From Phallus indusiatus (lineage: Eukaryota > Basidiomycota > Agaricomycetes > Phallales > Phallaceae), in the NCBI GenBank assembly GCA_027605045.1, contig JAQFWX010000110.1:48043-112042 (forward strand): DNA of 64,000 bases. Direction: 5' to 3'. A program made the translations under genes and the position numbers. Under the pieces are notes generated by a model. That model made no database searches. It saw only the letters and a program-made list of their open reading frames with translations, and was not told the DNA's origin. Positions 22,365 to 33,910 of this stretch are shown piece by piece. Numbering within the stretch: position 1 is the stretch's first letter; each line of letters opens with the position of its first letter.

Positions 22365-24667
22365 TGTCGCGCACCAAAATCTTCCTAATTAGGGAAAGTT
22401 CTTCTTTTGTTCAAAGCAGAGTTCTAACCATCCAGAAATCCCATACCGACAACACTACAGCCTCAAACTTCAAAAACCATAAAATGACTACATTCACATT
22501 CCATTACTCTTCATCAATATCCTTACCAATCCCAAATTCCCCCACTGGATCACCAGTCCCATCTGATAATGATTCTATACCTTCGTTTCGCTTTTCACCT
22601 TCTAGTCCCAGAACATACGATCTGGATCTCAATACGACTTTGTATACTTATAGTTCCCAGTATGCAAGTCTCGACATCGACTCGAAACGTACTTGCTGAA
22701 GAAGCCTTCACCTCTTATTATTCGTCAGTGTAGAAGCTCAGATCTGGTTCACCCTGGGATCATGTTCGGAGAGAAAGTCTATATCGAGGAGAAACTAGAC
22801 TGGTTTACAGTTCTTAACGTGTATTCGACACCAGAATCAGCTATACGAGACTTGTATCAAATATGGTTAGCGACTCAAGATGGATTTGAATTCACGTTTT
22901 TAGTACTGGATGTGCCAAGTCAATGGGTAATCATTAAGGGCATGAATACTCAAAGACTCAGCCCTTACAGACCTGCGAATTTAATCCCAGAAGATACCCC
23001 ACCATTACGATTCTCTCCACTTTCACCTCAAACTTCTCCGATACAATCCTCCCCTTCCCTTCCCAGCTCCTCTTCCCCTACCAAGCAATCCTTCCAAAAG
23101 ATCCAACGAGTTTGTTCCAACATTTTTGGACGAACCTAGAATAATAAAGATAGCATACGAGGCAAAAACAATCAGATCCACTTACTTTTCTTCTTCTTTC
23201 TTGGACAGTCCCCTTAGCGCTTCTCTTCATCTTGTCATCCCAATATGTTGTACAATAACGAAAACTCACAAAATCCTACTCCTTATTTACAACTTCCCTT
23301 CTTCCCCTTTATATTCCATTCTTCTCTTCGAACCGGTCCAAATCCAGGCTTTCTCACCATTATCCATGTCTACAATACACTTGTTCCCGAAATCAACATT
23401 GATCCTAATACCATACTCCCCACAACACCACCCCCTGCGATGGAAGTAACTGTTCCATATGACGATTTAGAACTAGGATACCCACGAGCCTTAACTCTAT
23501 ACGAACGAACCAACATCAATGTCATGCACGAGTTGTATGAGTTTGTCGGGTTCCTAACTGCTCAACGGGAGAATAGTCATATGGAGATTAGTTTTTCGTC
23601 ATTGGTTCTATGGTTACATACAGTTCTTATTTGTTGATGCCCCTTTTTTCGCCATGCCACCTCCCTCAGATTTTTCTGAAGCTCGTACGCACCCTTACCC
23701 ACTTATCAAGAAGTGGAAAGCAATCTATTCAAAGATCTGAGGCGACCATCGATTCTTAGTCCCATCATCATTCTTCCACTGCCACGGAGAAGCCGATCCC
23801 AGCAGCCAGGGCCAGATCAGTCAGAAGAATAAGATGGAATGGTATGGTACAGGATAGAGGCAGCGCGGGAAGTACCAGGTATTGAGTCAGGCAAGGGCTG
23901 TGTCTCAAACCGGTTTTGTTCTCCCTAATTGATCTCCTTCTGTTTTCTTTTGTTCTCCTGTTTTGGTTTCATCAATTTCTCCTATCTATGTTTGTGATTC
24001 CTTTTGTTGTAATTGTATCCCCTTCATTCTCTCGCGATCCCCCTATCTTCCATATTTCTTTTGTTCTTTGTTTCTTCCTGTTTGTTATCTCGGTGAACGA
24101 TGAGTGATTGTCTCACCAATGCTATGTACTCTGAAAGGTATAAATACTGCATGTAAATACTTGTAACAGCAGCAATCTACTGAATGGGTTGTCTCACAGT
24201 TAAGTTCAGTCAAGTCAAGTTTAAGTCAAACCCAAGTCTAGTGTTTCGTCTCACGTCTATTTCTACGCTCATGTCTATATCTTTGGAATACTCTGAGTGA
24301 GGTCTCGGAGTCTAAACTAGCGATTTTATTTTCAGTTTATCGCATCACTTACTCGCATAAGGATAACAGTCATCATTGATTGCAGGTCCTCAATTTCAGT
24401 CGCATTTCAAGTTCATTGTCGACTATCAGTTCATTATTTTCACTTGCACTATTGCACACGATCCCTCCTTATTGTTGCAGTAGGTGTTAGTGTTTGTCTG
24501 TGTTGGTTTCGCATCAGCACATACATCCCCTCCTTCCCATCATCCACACACACCCACTTTCTATTATTCACCGAAAATGGTAGACTAACTGACCTCGAAA
24601 CAAATATCTCATTGTAGTCCGATCATTTATAGCCGACACATTTAGCTATTCACATCGGATCGTTACA
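22365..24667 (+). mobile_element. Element X, copy B (young)
   Basis: 2303 bp from TGTCGCGCACCAAAATC to GATCGTTACA, with the 4-bp TSD ACGG (22361-22364 and 24668-24671). It is nearly identical to X-C at 38544-40854. It holds ORFa from ATG 22484, broken by a 1-bp loss near 22685 (TCGAAACG where X-C reads TCGGAAACG), and an intact ORFb (23245-23637). A TATAAATA box lies at about 24138, followed by pyrimidine-rich leader-like sequence. TG..CA ends, a single promoter and no inverted repeats suggest a very long LTR. Confidence 0.85.
23245..23637 (+). CDS. ORFb of element X copy B, unknown function
   Basis: 130 codons, identical to ORFb of X-C. It starts MLYNNENSQNPTPYL and has ELGYPRALTLYERTNINVMH in the second half, then a hydrophobic end (FSSLVLWLHTVLI). 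I do not recognise the family. Upstream it overlaps the end of ORFa in another frame, so the two may form one protein by splicing or frameshift. Confidence 0.5.
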   Translation: MLYNNENSQNPTPYLQLPFFPFIFHSSLRTGPNPGFLTIIHVYNTLVPEINIDPNTILPTTPPPAMEVTVPYDDLELGYPRALTLYERTNINVMHELYEFVGFLTAQRENSHMEISFSSLVLWLHTVLIC

Positions 24668-25212
24668 ACGGGTATTACCCATGGGTATGACTTAGTTTAC
24701 TATATGATTATTGTATATATACAAACAGGTACCCTTAAAATTGCACATTTTCAGAGTCATACCCTTATGGGTAAATAGGTGCCAGGTACCTGTACCCACG
24801 GGTAGCAATATCCACGGGTGGGGGTATGGGTATCTGAGGGTATTACCCACAATACCCATTACCTGTTGAGACCCTTAAACTGACTCATAACACAGCCTTG
24901 CCATAATCAACACCTGGCACTTCCCATGCTGCCTCTTCCTTGAACCATACCACCATCCTCTTCTTCTTCCTACTGATCAGATATCTGTCAATGGATCCAT
25001 CGAGTTCTTAAAGTATCCTTGGCTTCTGTCAAAAAGAAGAGATCACAATCTTGACCAATGAGTACTATCCTTCCCTTCTTATTCTAATCTCCTGCGCTGG
25101 CTAGGTATTGGATTGACTATCATAGGACGCATGCGATTTCGATTTCGGTGAAGTTGAGGAGCATTAGGTATAAGCTCTTCAGGTTCTTCGTATTCGGGCA
25201 AGGGAGCAGTGG

Positions 25213-25472
25213 TGTAATGGTTCCGCTATGAGCAGCGGACTACTATTAATCATAGTACATATTCGTATATACATCTATATGCAGACGATCATCGTCTGCC
25301 CAAGTACCTAGTATTATGTAATGTACATAGGCGCCATCACACCTGTAAATACCACATAACGGTAAAGGCACCGGCAGCCTTTCTTACCTGCACTTGCAAA
25401 TATACAGCTTTATACTGTTTGTTGTGAGTCCGTAAGAACTGGGCTAATCGTAAACTGTAATGAAACGTTACA
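25213..25472 (+). mobile_element. Solo LTR-like element, family G2, copy b
   Basis: 260 bp, TGTAATGGTTCC to GAAACGTTACA, TSD AGTGG (25208-25212 and 25473-25477). It is the reverse orientation of copy a and sits inside X-A. Confidence 0.9.
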
Positions 25473-26555
25473 AGTGGGTTGGTGTGGAGGGGGTTTGGTG
25501 AAGACATCGAAAGGGGCATCTAGGGAAAGGACATAATTGTGGAACAGGGCAGCACAATAGAAGATAAGACGCCAGATTAAAATTCCAGGACGATAGGATA
25601 CAAGGGCCCCAATCAGAGTATACAAAGCTTGCATGATAGGGATATGAATGCATTCGTTTACTTTGATGTCATCGGGCAGCTTCAGATCATCGTAAAAATA
25701 CTGGAAGTCGAGCACGGGATTGTAGTGTTGTGGCCATGGATCACCTTCTTCTACTTCTACTTCATTGCTTTCCAATTGATATTCGCGAACCACAGTTTGA
25801 AATTTTCCATGTAGTCTATATGGAAGAGGTGAATTAAGGTCAGGATAATAAGGAATCGGGATGATGGGGAGTGTGCGATAACCAATAGGTTGGATGGACA
25901 TAATGGATAATGGGAGGTTAAGAGTTGAAAAAGAGAATTAAAGCTCTGAAACAGAAAGAATGTTTTTGATAAAATGAAAGGCGCGAGACTTCTCCAGAAT
26001 CATTATTCTTTTATTCTTTATTGTTCTCCAAATTTTTCTTGATCAGGTTCGTTCCAGGAGGCCAGAACAAACACGTTGAAGTGTGTGAAGGGTTTGCTGA
26101 TATCGGGGAGGTCGTATGGTCATTTCAGAGGAAGTAGGGGATTGAGGGGGTGAAGGATCATGAAATAGAGGGTTTAGAGGTTCTTTAGGGATAGGATTGG
26201 GTGATCAATAAAATCCTAAGGCAGGTTGATGATTACATGCTATTAGGATCCATTGGCTGGGAACATCCAGGACCATAATCATGTAATCCAATCCAATTTG
26301 TGCTGTTAACCAAACACGATATGAATCTTGTAGAGCTGATTCTGGAGTTGAATAAACATGAGTGACTGTGAACCATCTTAATTCTTTCTCGATGTAAACT
26401 TCCTTTCTGAAAGCCAAAAAGGGGTGTACGATATCTGAACTTCTACACTTAGCAATAGTTTGAGGAACCTTGTGTGAGTAGACTGGGAGTAATGTCTTTG
26501 GGTCGATCTCAAGAATAGGAGTGGGTGAATAATACGTGAATAGAGTTGTCTCGAT

Positions 26556-27116
26556 TAAGGCTCTCAACGGGTTAGAGGTCACACAGGTTTAACCCGCAGG
26601 TACCTGTATCCGTACCCGCAGGTCATGGGTACCCGTCACATAGGTACCCGGCGCCTAATTGACCCGGGTCGGGTACAGGTAGCCATTTTCGAAACCACAG
26701 GTACCCGTGCTAACCCGCCCTATAAGACATAGTGACAAGTGGGTGATTTTCGAGTGGTGTTTGTTGTGATTTTTTATTTATTTTGGCTCTAGAGAGCTCA
26801 AATCTTACTTAAAATGGAAATAAAAAAATATGTCAACAATATTTTTTAATTCTCTACAAGATAAGTTGGGCGCTTAAATAAGCGCCCATCTCGCTTAATA
26901 ACTTAATCTAGTAACATATAGTCACGCGTGACATTACCTGCAGGTAACACACAGGTCCTGCAGATTACCTGTTGTCAAAGGTTGACCTGCCTACCCGCAG
27001 GTTGTCACATGACCCGCGGGTCAAAACCCGGGTCAGGTCGAGGATACCCAAATTTTTGACACTGACCCGCAGGTACAGGTACCCATACCCGCGGATCCAA
27101 CCCGTTGAGAGCCTTA
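26556..27116. mobile_element. hAT MITE H3
   Basis: 561 bp, termini TAAGGCTCTCAACGGGTT and complement, 8-bp TSD GTCTCGAT (26548-26555 and 27117-27124). It interrupts ORFa of X-A. Its AT-rich centre resembles that of H1. Confidence 0.92.
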
Positions 27117-27789
27117 GTCTCGATATCCAGGTTGTGAGTGCGAGGACTATCGTGAGAATAACGAAAGATTGGGGGTGAAACATCTTCTTCTGGGGAAGGT
27201 TCTCAGGAAATAGGAGAAGGAGAAGGGTGTTTGAAAGAAATGGAGGAAGAGAACATTTTATTGTTTTGTTGATTTGGGTAAATTGAGGGTGTCGAATGAG
27301 CTGGAAGTGAGTTGTTCAGGAAGATAGGATTTTGAATGTCTGCTTTTAGCTGAGCAACCTAAATTACCAAAAAGGGAAGATTTTGGTGTGCGACAATGCT
27401 AGCACCTCACCCGATTATCCAATTTCTTCGATTTCTTTCGGTTTCATTTCGCATTACGATTTCCTTCATTTCCCGTATTTTGCTGTCTTTACTATTTTTG
27501 TCGTTTTCTCGATTTCTCGATCTCTTCAATTTACTTCAATTTCTGTCTGTATTTCCTCGGATCCCATGGGGATCAGTTGGGTGCCTCACATCCTGTACTT
27601 ATATGCGTTTTCCCTAGAGGGGGATACCTAAGCTTGTTCTCTTAGGTTTTCCCTCCTCTAGGTGAGTAATTAGTCAGTGCCCCTCAATAGATCTTAGGTT
27701 TTCCCTCCTCTAGGTGTATGCCCTGAGTCACCCTAACACACCCTCACCTTGACTCTTCATACCTTATTGCAAACAATATGAAAACATGA

Positions 27790-29914
27790 GGTCAAAAGCG
27801 TAAAGAAGCATCCACTCCAAATACTGCAAAGGCTCCTAAGAGCTCGAAGAAAGTTCATATTGTGGAGGAAAACAAGAGCAGCCGCAAACCCAGGGCTAGA
27901 CCAAAGTGACAAGCATCATCTTATAATGAAAAGATGAAGGAAATTATTCGCATTCTGAAAGAGGCATCACCAGAAGAAGAAAATGATGCAGTGGCAGATA
28001 CAGAGGCAGAGATAGAGATAGAGACAGAGACAGAGGTGGAGGCCAAGGCAGGGACAAAGCTAGAGGTGGATATGGATGAGAATGAGGACCTGGATGAAGC
28101 TCCAGATGTTTTTGATTTTGGATCAGGACTGCTGCTAGATGAGGACAATGAAGGATCAGAGATATCATTCAATGTTACATCAGATGATGATGATGAAGAA
28201 CTCAGACCTTCTGTTAAAAACATCAAATCACTAAAAGTTCTGAAGAAGCCAACTCAGCAAGGAAGGCCACCTGCAAGCAAAGGAAAGGCTCCAGCAGTAG
28301 ACAGCTGTTGTAAGTTTTGAGCTGAAATCTATGGTCTCATGCTTACTGTTATATAGCCCTTGCCCTTCTTATACCTAGTGGCCGATCAAAGAAATTCAAG
28401 ATGGAGCAAATATCCCTGTCAAGTTCATTCAGTAAGGTATTAGAAAAAATACATCACTAACTGGGCTGCGAAAATTATAAATTCAAGCCCAAACATGGTC
28501 ATCTCAGCTATAACATAAAGGGTATTGGTCGAACGGAATTAGGGCTCAGCAATGAAGTCCACTGGAATACTCTGGTAAATCAGATCAAGACACGTGTCAA
28601 AAAAGAAGATGAGATTCATAATGTGCGGATAATAGTCACAAGCCAGGTAAGTATTACTCATCTGGCATATTCTGGTCCCCGGATTCAGATCTCATATATA
28701 TTAGTATTTGGAAGCAATATGGAAAAAAAATGGTGTTTCTGAAACTCCAGTTTCCAAAAAAGCAAAAGCGAGAAATAGTGGCCAAGCGACAAAAACATTC
28801 AACCTAAATGGAAGTGACAACAGGTCAGACGAGGCTCTTACAGCACAAGCCACCAAAAAAATGAATTGAAGATTCTCCAATCCATCCTAACATGCTGTAA
28901 TTGTCCCAATAAATCAGCACCATTTTGCAAAAAGAATGAATTTGGTGAGCATATTCCGATCTCACATATGCAACTCAGTGCATGGGCTGCTGCATTAGTA
29001 GGTTATATATTTTGAGTTGTAGCATGCTAATTTTTTTCCAGGTCAAACAGTTACCTAATGTCAACTATGCATATCCATCCAATACCTCTCTTGTAACGGA
29101 TTTGAGATATAGGAATGGGCCCCCCTGGGGCCCATTAATGGCCTAGGGCCCATGCAGTGCCTTTGGCACTGCAGCAGTAGTATTTGCATGTCACAGCGTG
29201 ACGCTTAAGCGCCCGTCACACCCTTACAGCGGTGTGACCAGTAGTTACATTAGTTAATCTTAATTTTACCACTACTACTGCATGTAATTCCCTATTAGCC
29301 TTATTGAGCAATAGACAGGAATTCTGTGCACTTGTGGGAAAATAAGAAAACCCTTTATCAGGCCCCTCTATGGTCTGATAAAAACTGTTACATCTCTTTT
29401 CCACAACTTCTACTATGAGCACCCCAGAACAAAACCTAGATCTCCTGATCAAATGGGATCAGCTAATGATAGTTCTGTACAAGCTCTACAACAATCAGCA
29501 TTGAGTATGCTCTTAGGTGCACTCATAGACCAGAGGACTGTCCCATCATTACAGATTCCAGCAGCTCAGCCGCTAATCCACAACTCAAATCAAGCGCCAT
29601 CAGCTGCTTCTTCCAGTGTAAATGGTGCTGATTCAATTTCACACTCTGCTCGGCCACCAACCAATATAGCTTATCCGGAGGTTGGATCTCTTTTCAAAGA
29701 GCTTGCTGAACAGAACCTGAAACGAGCAACGGCACTTCTTGGATTTGCTAATGTTCTTGAGAGCAATGACTTCTATTATCTCAATGAGATTTACAACTTT
29801 ACTGAACCTAAACTCAAGGCAGAACCTTACAATCTTTCATGTGGGGATGCAGCATTTGTGGCAGGTGCAATAGCAAGGTGTTTGGCTGACACAATCAAAG
29901 ATAAATGTATTTAG
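27790..29914 (+). pseudogene. Hypothetical multi-exon gene, broken
   Basis: Unrecognised. A Lys/Ser-rich beginning (KEASTPNTAKAPKSSKK), an in-frame TGA at 27907-27909, then an acidic region (to 28320) with E/T repeats. Further exons read WPIKEIQDGANIPVKFIQ, KHGHLSYNIKGIGRTELGL and, after the donor at about 28649, YLEAIWKKNGVSETPVSKK. A frame change in an A-run (about 28855) leads to the cysteine cluster TCCNCPN..FCKK. After an intron (GTAGGT..CAG) comes LPNVNYAYPSN, cut by G3-a at 29092 and resuming with HNFYYEHP and a long exon to TAG 29914. The stop lies directly at the truncated Tc1 element, so the true C-terminus may be lost. Confidence 0.5.
29092..29392 (+). mobile_element. Solo LTR-like element, family G3, copy a
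   Basis: 301 bp, TGTAACGGATTTG to AAACTGTTACA, TSD TCTCT (29087-29091 and 29393-29397). It carries stacked palindromes (GGGCCCCCCTGGGGCCC, GCAGTGCCTTTGGCACTGC). It splits an exon of the hypothetical gene. Confidence 0.92.
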
Positions 29915-29940
29915 TCAACAATTGGGAATACAAGTCTCTA

Positions 29941-31569
29941 CTAGACATATCCAGAATGATGAAACCACTGTTTCACCAGTTCTGGTGTAACTTTATTCAA
30001 AGCTTCATACAAAAACAACTCAACTCTGCCATCTTTACTGAGAAGGTCCTCTCTAAACCGCCATCCATGCTGCGCAATGTATTTCTTCATGAAGGAAAAA
30101 GATTCTTCTATAGGATTGAAGTCGGGTGAATATGGTGGTAAATAGAGCAATTCGATACCGCTGTTGATAATATGAGACTATCAGATATGAAGGAAAGATG
30201 CAAAGAACCTACCACTCATCACACATTTCTTAAACTCCCTCAACCTGGTGAATTGCGCAATTGTCCATCACAAGGACACTTCATGGCTGTGGGTAAGGAT
30301 TCATAACTTCAAGGAGACCCTGAAGCCAGAGTTTGAACATATCGTCGTTGAAAGAGCCTTGAACTATCTGGCAATGAATGTAGCTGTCGAGAGATAGGGC
30401 CGGAAGTACCAAGTATCTTGTGTTTTTTATTAGCAAACTTGTTGGATCATAAAATAAGTACACTTACCGAGTACCATGTTGAAAATATGCTTTTAAATAT
30501 GCCCTTTGTCCCCTAAATGACTGCCCCATAGAATGATAAGTGGTGTGTAGGTTTACCACGCTCTCATCTCCAAATACAAGCCGGCTGGGATCTTCTTTGC
30601 CAATTTCATACAAGTAATGAAGACGGCATTCAGAGCATCGTTCTACTGTAACTTTAGATAGCTAAACAGATATCAGAAAGAAAGCGCAGCGTAAGTAACC
30701 AAAATACCTTCTTCGAAGTGATACCAAGCTTTTTAAGGGTTTGCTGTACAGTGGACATTGATACACAGATATTCTTCACCTCCTATAGTTTATCAACAAT
30801 CTCATCCAGATAAATATCTGGCTCCAATTCTGTCAGGGTACACTACCGCGTCTCCTCATTTTTCCTTATTTATTATCAACGGTATATATTTATTTCTATT
30901 TCATTTATATTTCCTGTGCATTACTTCTACCTTCCATTTATTCCCTCCATCCATATTTCACTTTCTTTACTCACGCATGTTGCGCGCTCATACCTGGCGT
31001 GATGCCCGTGACATCATGTCGCTTAGGTTCGGCTTGGGCGCCTGGCACTTAGCTGTGTCAGGGCCGCATGCCGCATTGTCGTTTCATGTATATAGTAGCT
31101 GTACCCAGAGTGAGGGTCCCTAAGCTTGTTCTCTTAGGATCCCCTCCCTCTAGGTGAGTAGTTAGTATCTCTCAATACATATATCTTAGGATCCCCTCCC
31201 TCTAGTGTGAGCTGAGTAGTCCTAACAAATTCCACCAGTTTGAGCATAAACTGTTCATATAAGGTGTGTTTAGTAACCAACAGTATCTGTCACTCAACTC
31301 AATGGAAAACTCACCTCAAGGGACTCGGAATCAAAGCAGCTCGTCCTCCCTGCCTTCAGGTACATGTTCCAATCTTGCATTGACTCCCCAATTTCATTCC
31401 AAGTCTGCAGAATGTGCTGGATTACCCGGCGAGGCATATTCAAGTCCCTTGAGATGTCAGCAGTCCCTTTGCCCAGATTTCAATGCTGATGTATGATGAC
31501 ATCCTTGAGATCTCGCGAATAGTTGTTCTGGTGTTGGATGGATTGTTGCTTGTCATCATTGTCGTCCAT
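29941..31569 (-). pseudogene. Tc1/mariner-type DDE transposase
   Basis: From ATG 31569 (MDDNDDKQQ) the product has an HTH region (TADISRDLNMPRRVIQHILQ), then after LTR3-b a second helical part (STVQQTLKKLGITSKK). Next come the DDE endonuclease blocks: FGDESVVN, later VLVMDNCAIH, and LPPYSPDFNPIEE near the C-terminus. In IS630/Tc1 proteins these carry the three catalytic acids; all three are present. An in-frame TGA at 31480-31482 and the LTR insertion inactivate it. Short introns seem to be present (about 30200 and 30450). Confidence 0.75.
30831..31227 (+). mobile_element. Solo LTR3, copy b
   Basis: 397 bp, TGTCAGGGTACAC to CCTAACA, TSD AATTC (30826-30830 and 31228-31232). Carries the family hairpin and double arm. 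Confidence 0.93.
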
Positions 31570-31837
31570 AGTTGGAGGGGAAAGCAAGCTCAGATGCGAA
31601 ATTGCAGTTGTGACAATCTGGTCACACCACTTAGCTGACCGAGAATTGCTGAGAATTTTAAAAGGGTTTCCAAAGACAGATTCTAACTGGAAAATGTTGA
31701 CTGATTTTTTTCTGAAACTAATGAAGCTTATGGCGACCAATTTCATCCAGATTTGGACGAGATACGACGATTTTATTGCAGTGATTTTTTTTCAACTTTG
31801 AAAATGACATGTGCCTTACATAATCATAATAGCAGTA

Positions 31838-33413
31838 ATGTAGAGGGAGTATAATTGGATATCATTGCAGGTGTCCCTGATAGCTCTTTAGGGATATTTG
31901 CTACAGTGCCATGCTTTTTCTTAGAGTCAGATCTCCTCTAGTGGGTATTGGTTCTGCATTTGGTGGACAACATCTCAAATCCATGAGCTTACTACCATGA
32001 GCAAGGTATGGGGGAGACAGAAAAAAATTTCCTTTGCTGTGTGAAATTAACATCCAGCTGATGTTGCTGAGTAGGTTCAAGGCTATGAGCAGTGAGGAAA
32101 ATGGTTTTGGTTTTGTGTTTCAACTAGTTGTACATAGTAAAATAAGCAAAAATGTTATTAAAACCAAAAACCCCTCCAATTGGTGTATTTATACATGTAC
32201 AATTAAAACATACATACAGACAGACAATGTTGGCTATGAAAAATATACTATCTGAAGCAGAGAATAAGCTTAAATTTTCTCACAATGTGAGGGGGACTTA
32301 CAGATCATATTTCTCCAATGTTGCACCCCACCAGACCTCATTCCAGCTGATGTATTGAAAGGTCAGGGTTGACATACCATGAATGACTCTTGCTTTCCTG
32401 AAGAGACTTGAGATGCATGGAGAGGGAAGGGGGAAAAATAGAAAAAAAAACCATGTAAAACAGGTGCCAGACTCTTCTTGACCAAGTTCCTGGATAACTC
32501 ATCAATACTACAAAACACTGAAACTCCTACACAATTGCTGGTCATGCTCAACCCTTCAGTTCAGAAGTTTCAGTAGAATTCATAAGTCAAGAGTGCACAA
32601 CTGATCAAGTAGTTAGTGGTCAGATTGAAGCTTTTTCAAGAGGATTAACACTTCCTGCTGCTTAAATCGAGATACAGGGATAAGATCTGCTATGAAACAG
32701 TTGGAAAGTATCTGGAAATTACAGAAAAAAGGAAAAAGGTGATTGGCAATAATAGAATTCTGAATCAAATCATCTATTATTCAGTTGAAAAAAACATAGG
32801 AAGGGTTTTCAGTGATCTTGCTTTTTTTTCTGCCTTATTTCCTCTTTTCAAAGCTTATAACCTTTATTTGTTTTCCTTCATTGAAGATTGATAAGCTAAA
32901 CTGGAAGAAATACTCAGGTGGGAAGCAATGCCATAGGGATGAATTTTTTGCAGTGACACTATTTTATTCAGACACAGGACAGGCATTTTTGGTGATGATT
33001 GTGTATTTAAGAAAGTTCTATTGAAATTTCATACATGACATTAAATCAAGAATTATCCTGTAACAACTGAAATCAGAGAAATCACGCAGCAATAAAACTG
33101 ATTCACCTCCACATGATTCAAGAGACCACAGTAAGCATAAATAAACCTCTCAAGCCAATTCCAAGCTCTGCCCATATGTAAGTCAATGAACAATCAGTGA
33201 TGCAGTGAGAGCAGGCTGCCGAGTTGCAGTCATGATGTAGTTGAGCTTGGCTTGAGTGAGAATCCTGGCATCAAGGCACATGCTGATTTAGTGGGTATGC
33301 AGTCTTTCTGTGCACCACTTGTAGTATGATATGACAACTGATCATAACAACAACTGATCAGTTGTCCATGCTAGAGGATACAGACCCTTTCCATTCCATT
33401 CATTACAAGTAAG
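31838..33413. other. No gene recognised
   Basis: About 1.6 kb with splice-like sites (GTATGG at about 32006) but no frame that can be joined into a recognisable protein. Possibly remains of the host gene into which the Tc1 and LINE elements inserted. Confidence 0.3.
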
Positions 33414-33426
33414 ACCAGTTGAGGAC

Positions 33427-33897
33427 ACTGCGCTGCGAGAAAAGAAACAATCGTCCACCTCCTCCTCCACTGCCCGGCATACCATGAAGCCTGGGGTGCC
33501 ATGTGCAAGGTTCTGCCATACTACCTGTTCAACTTACGTGGGTTACTCAACAATGGACATTGCCTTCCCGCCCTCTGGACCTACCTCGACAAGACTGGAT
33601 GACTAACCCAGCAACACGGCTCCCTCGTGACAGATACAAACCTGGTACCCAAAGACAGTGCAAAGAAAAGGAAAAAGCAACGCCGAGTAAAACATTAGAT
33701 GACGCCTCACCACCCTAAATACCTCTACACAGCTGTAGTGCCTTACACGAAGGACTCGCCACCTCCCACAATGGGATAGATGATCCAGACACAAAATAGA
33801 TAGCAAACATTATATTATCCGAACTATGTAGTATAAACGTCTGACATGGGGCAACCCGATAGACAATAAACCTGATTTAAAAAAAAAAAAAAAAAAA
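33427..33897 (+). mobile_element. 5'-truncated non-LTR retrotransposon (LINE)
   Basis: 471 bp ending in a long poly(A) tract (about 33879-33897), flanked by the 13-bp TSD ACCAGTTGAGGAC (33414-33426 and 33898-33910). The coding remnant at the 5' end reads ETIVHLLLHCPAYHEAWGAM, the typical Cys/His-containing end of LINE reverse transcriptase proteins (Tad1-like, inference), then a stop and a 3' UTR. Confidence 0.85.
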
Positions 33898-33910
33898 ACC
33901 AGTTGAGGAC

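Larger units (their letters stand above)
22230..24877. mobile_element. hAT MITE H2, split by X-B
   Basis: Termini TAAGGGTCTCAACGGG and complement, 8-bp TSD AACTGACT (22222-22229 and 24878-24885). About 340 bp without the X-B insertion. Rich in CGGGTA motifs. Confidence 0.9.
21416..27395 (-). mobile_element. Element X, copy A (old, split by later insertions)
   Basis: Minus orientation, TSD ATGC (21412-21415 and 27396-27399). The X sequence is in pieces at 21416-22229, 24886-25212, 25478-26555 and 27125-27395, about 2.5 kb in total. It retains ORFa (26205-26555, with KCRSSDIVHPFLAF and YSTPESALQDSYRVW) and ORFb (25473-25901), clearly homologous to those of the young copies but diverged. The termini are TGTCGCACACCAAAAT (ORF side) and CGGATCATTACA. 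Confidence 0.85.
21403..27738 (+). mobile_element. Solo LTR1, copy d, split by element X-A
   Basis: The first 13 bp (21403-21415) and the remainder (27396-27738) are separated by a 6-kb nest. The outer TSD is CACCC (21398-21402 and 27739-27743), which proves that the two pieces belong together. Confidence 0.92.
29915..31837 (-). mobile_element. Tc1/mariner-type element, 3'-truncated, with LTR3 inside
   Basis: The right terminus (AATAGCAG then TA) is at 31835. The matching left terminus is absent: the element stops close to the transposase stop codon. LTR3-b is inserted at 30831-31227. A copy of the terminus also lies at 21003-21070. Confidence 0.75.

Noticed and set aside
23916..24107. 63-codon hydrophobic ORF, identical at 39116-39307
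   Set aside because: It lies just before the TATA box of element X; its identity reflects copy identity. It is not kept in X-A as a readable frame that I could find.
27944..28226. Minus-strand Ser-rich frames
   Set aside because: Mirror images of the acidic E/T-rich exon on the plus strand.
30758..31123. ORF in LTR3 (similar at 46624, 58812, 59912)
   Set aside because: Same reasoning: repeated LTR sequence, not a gene.
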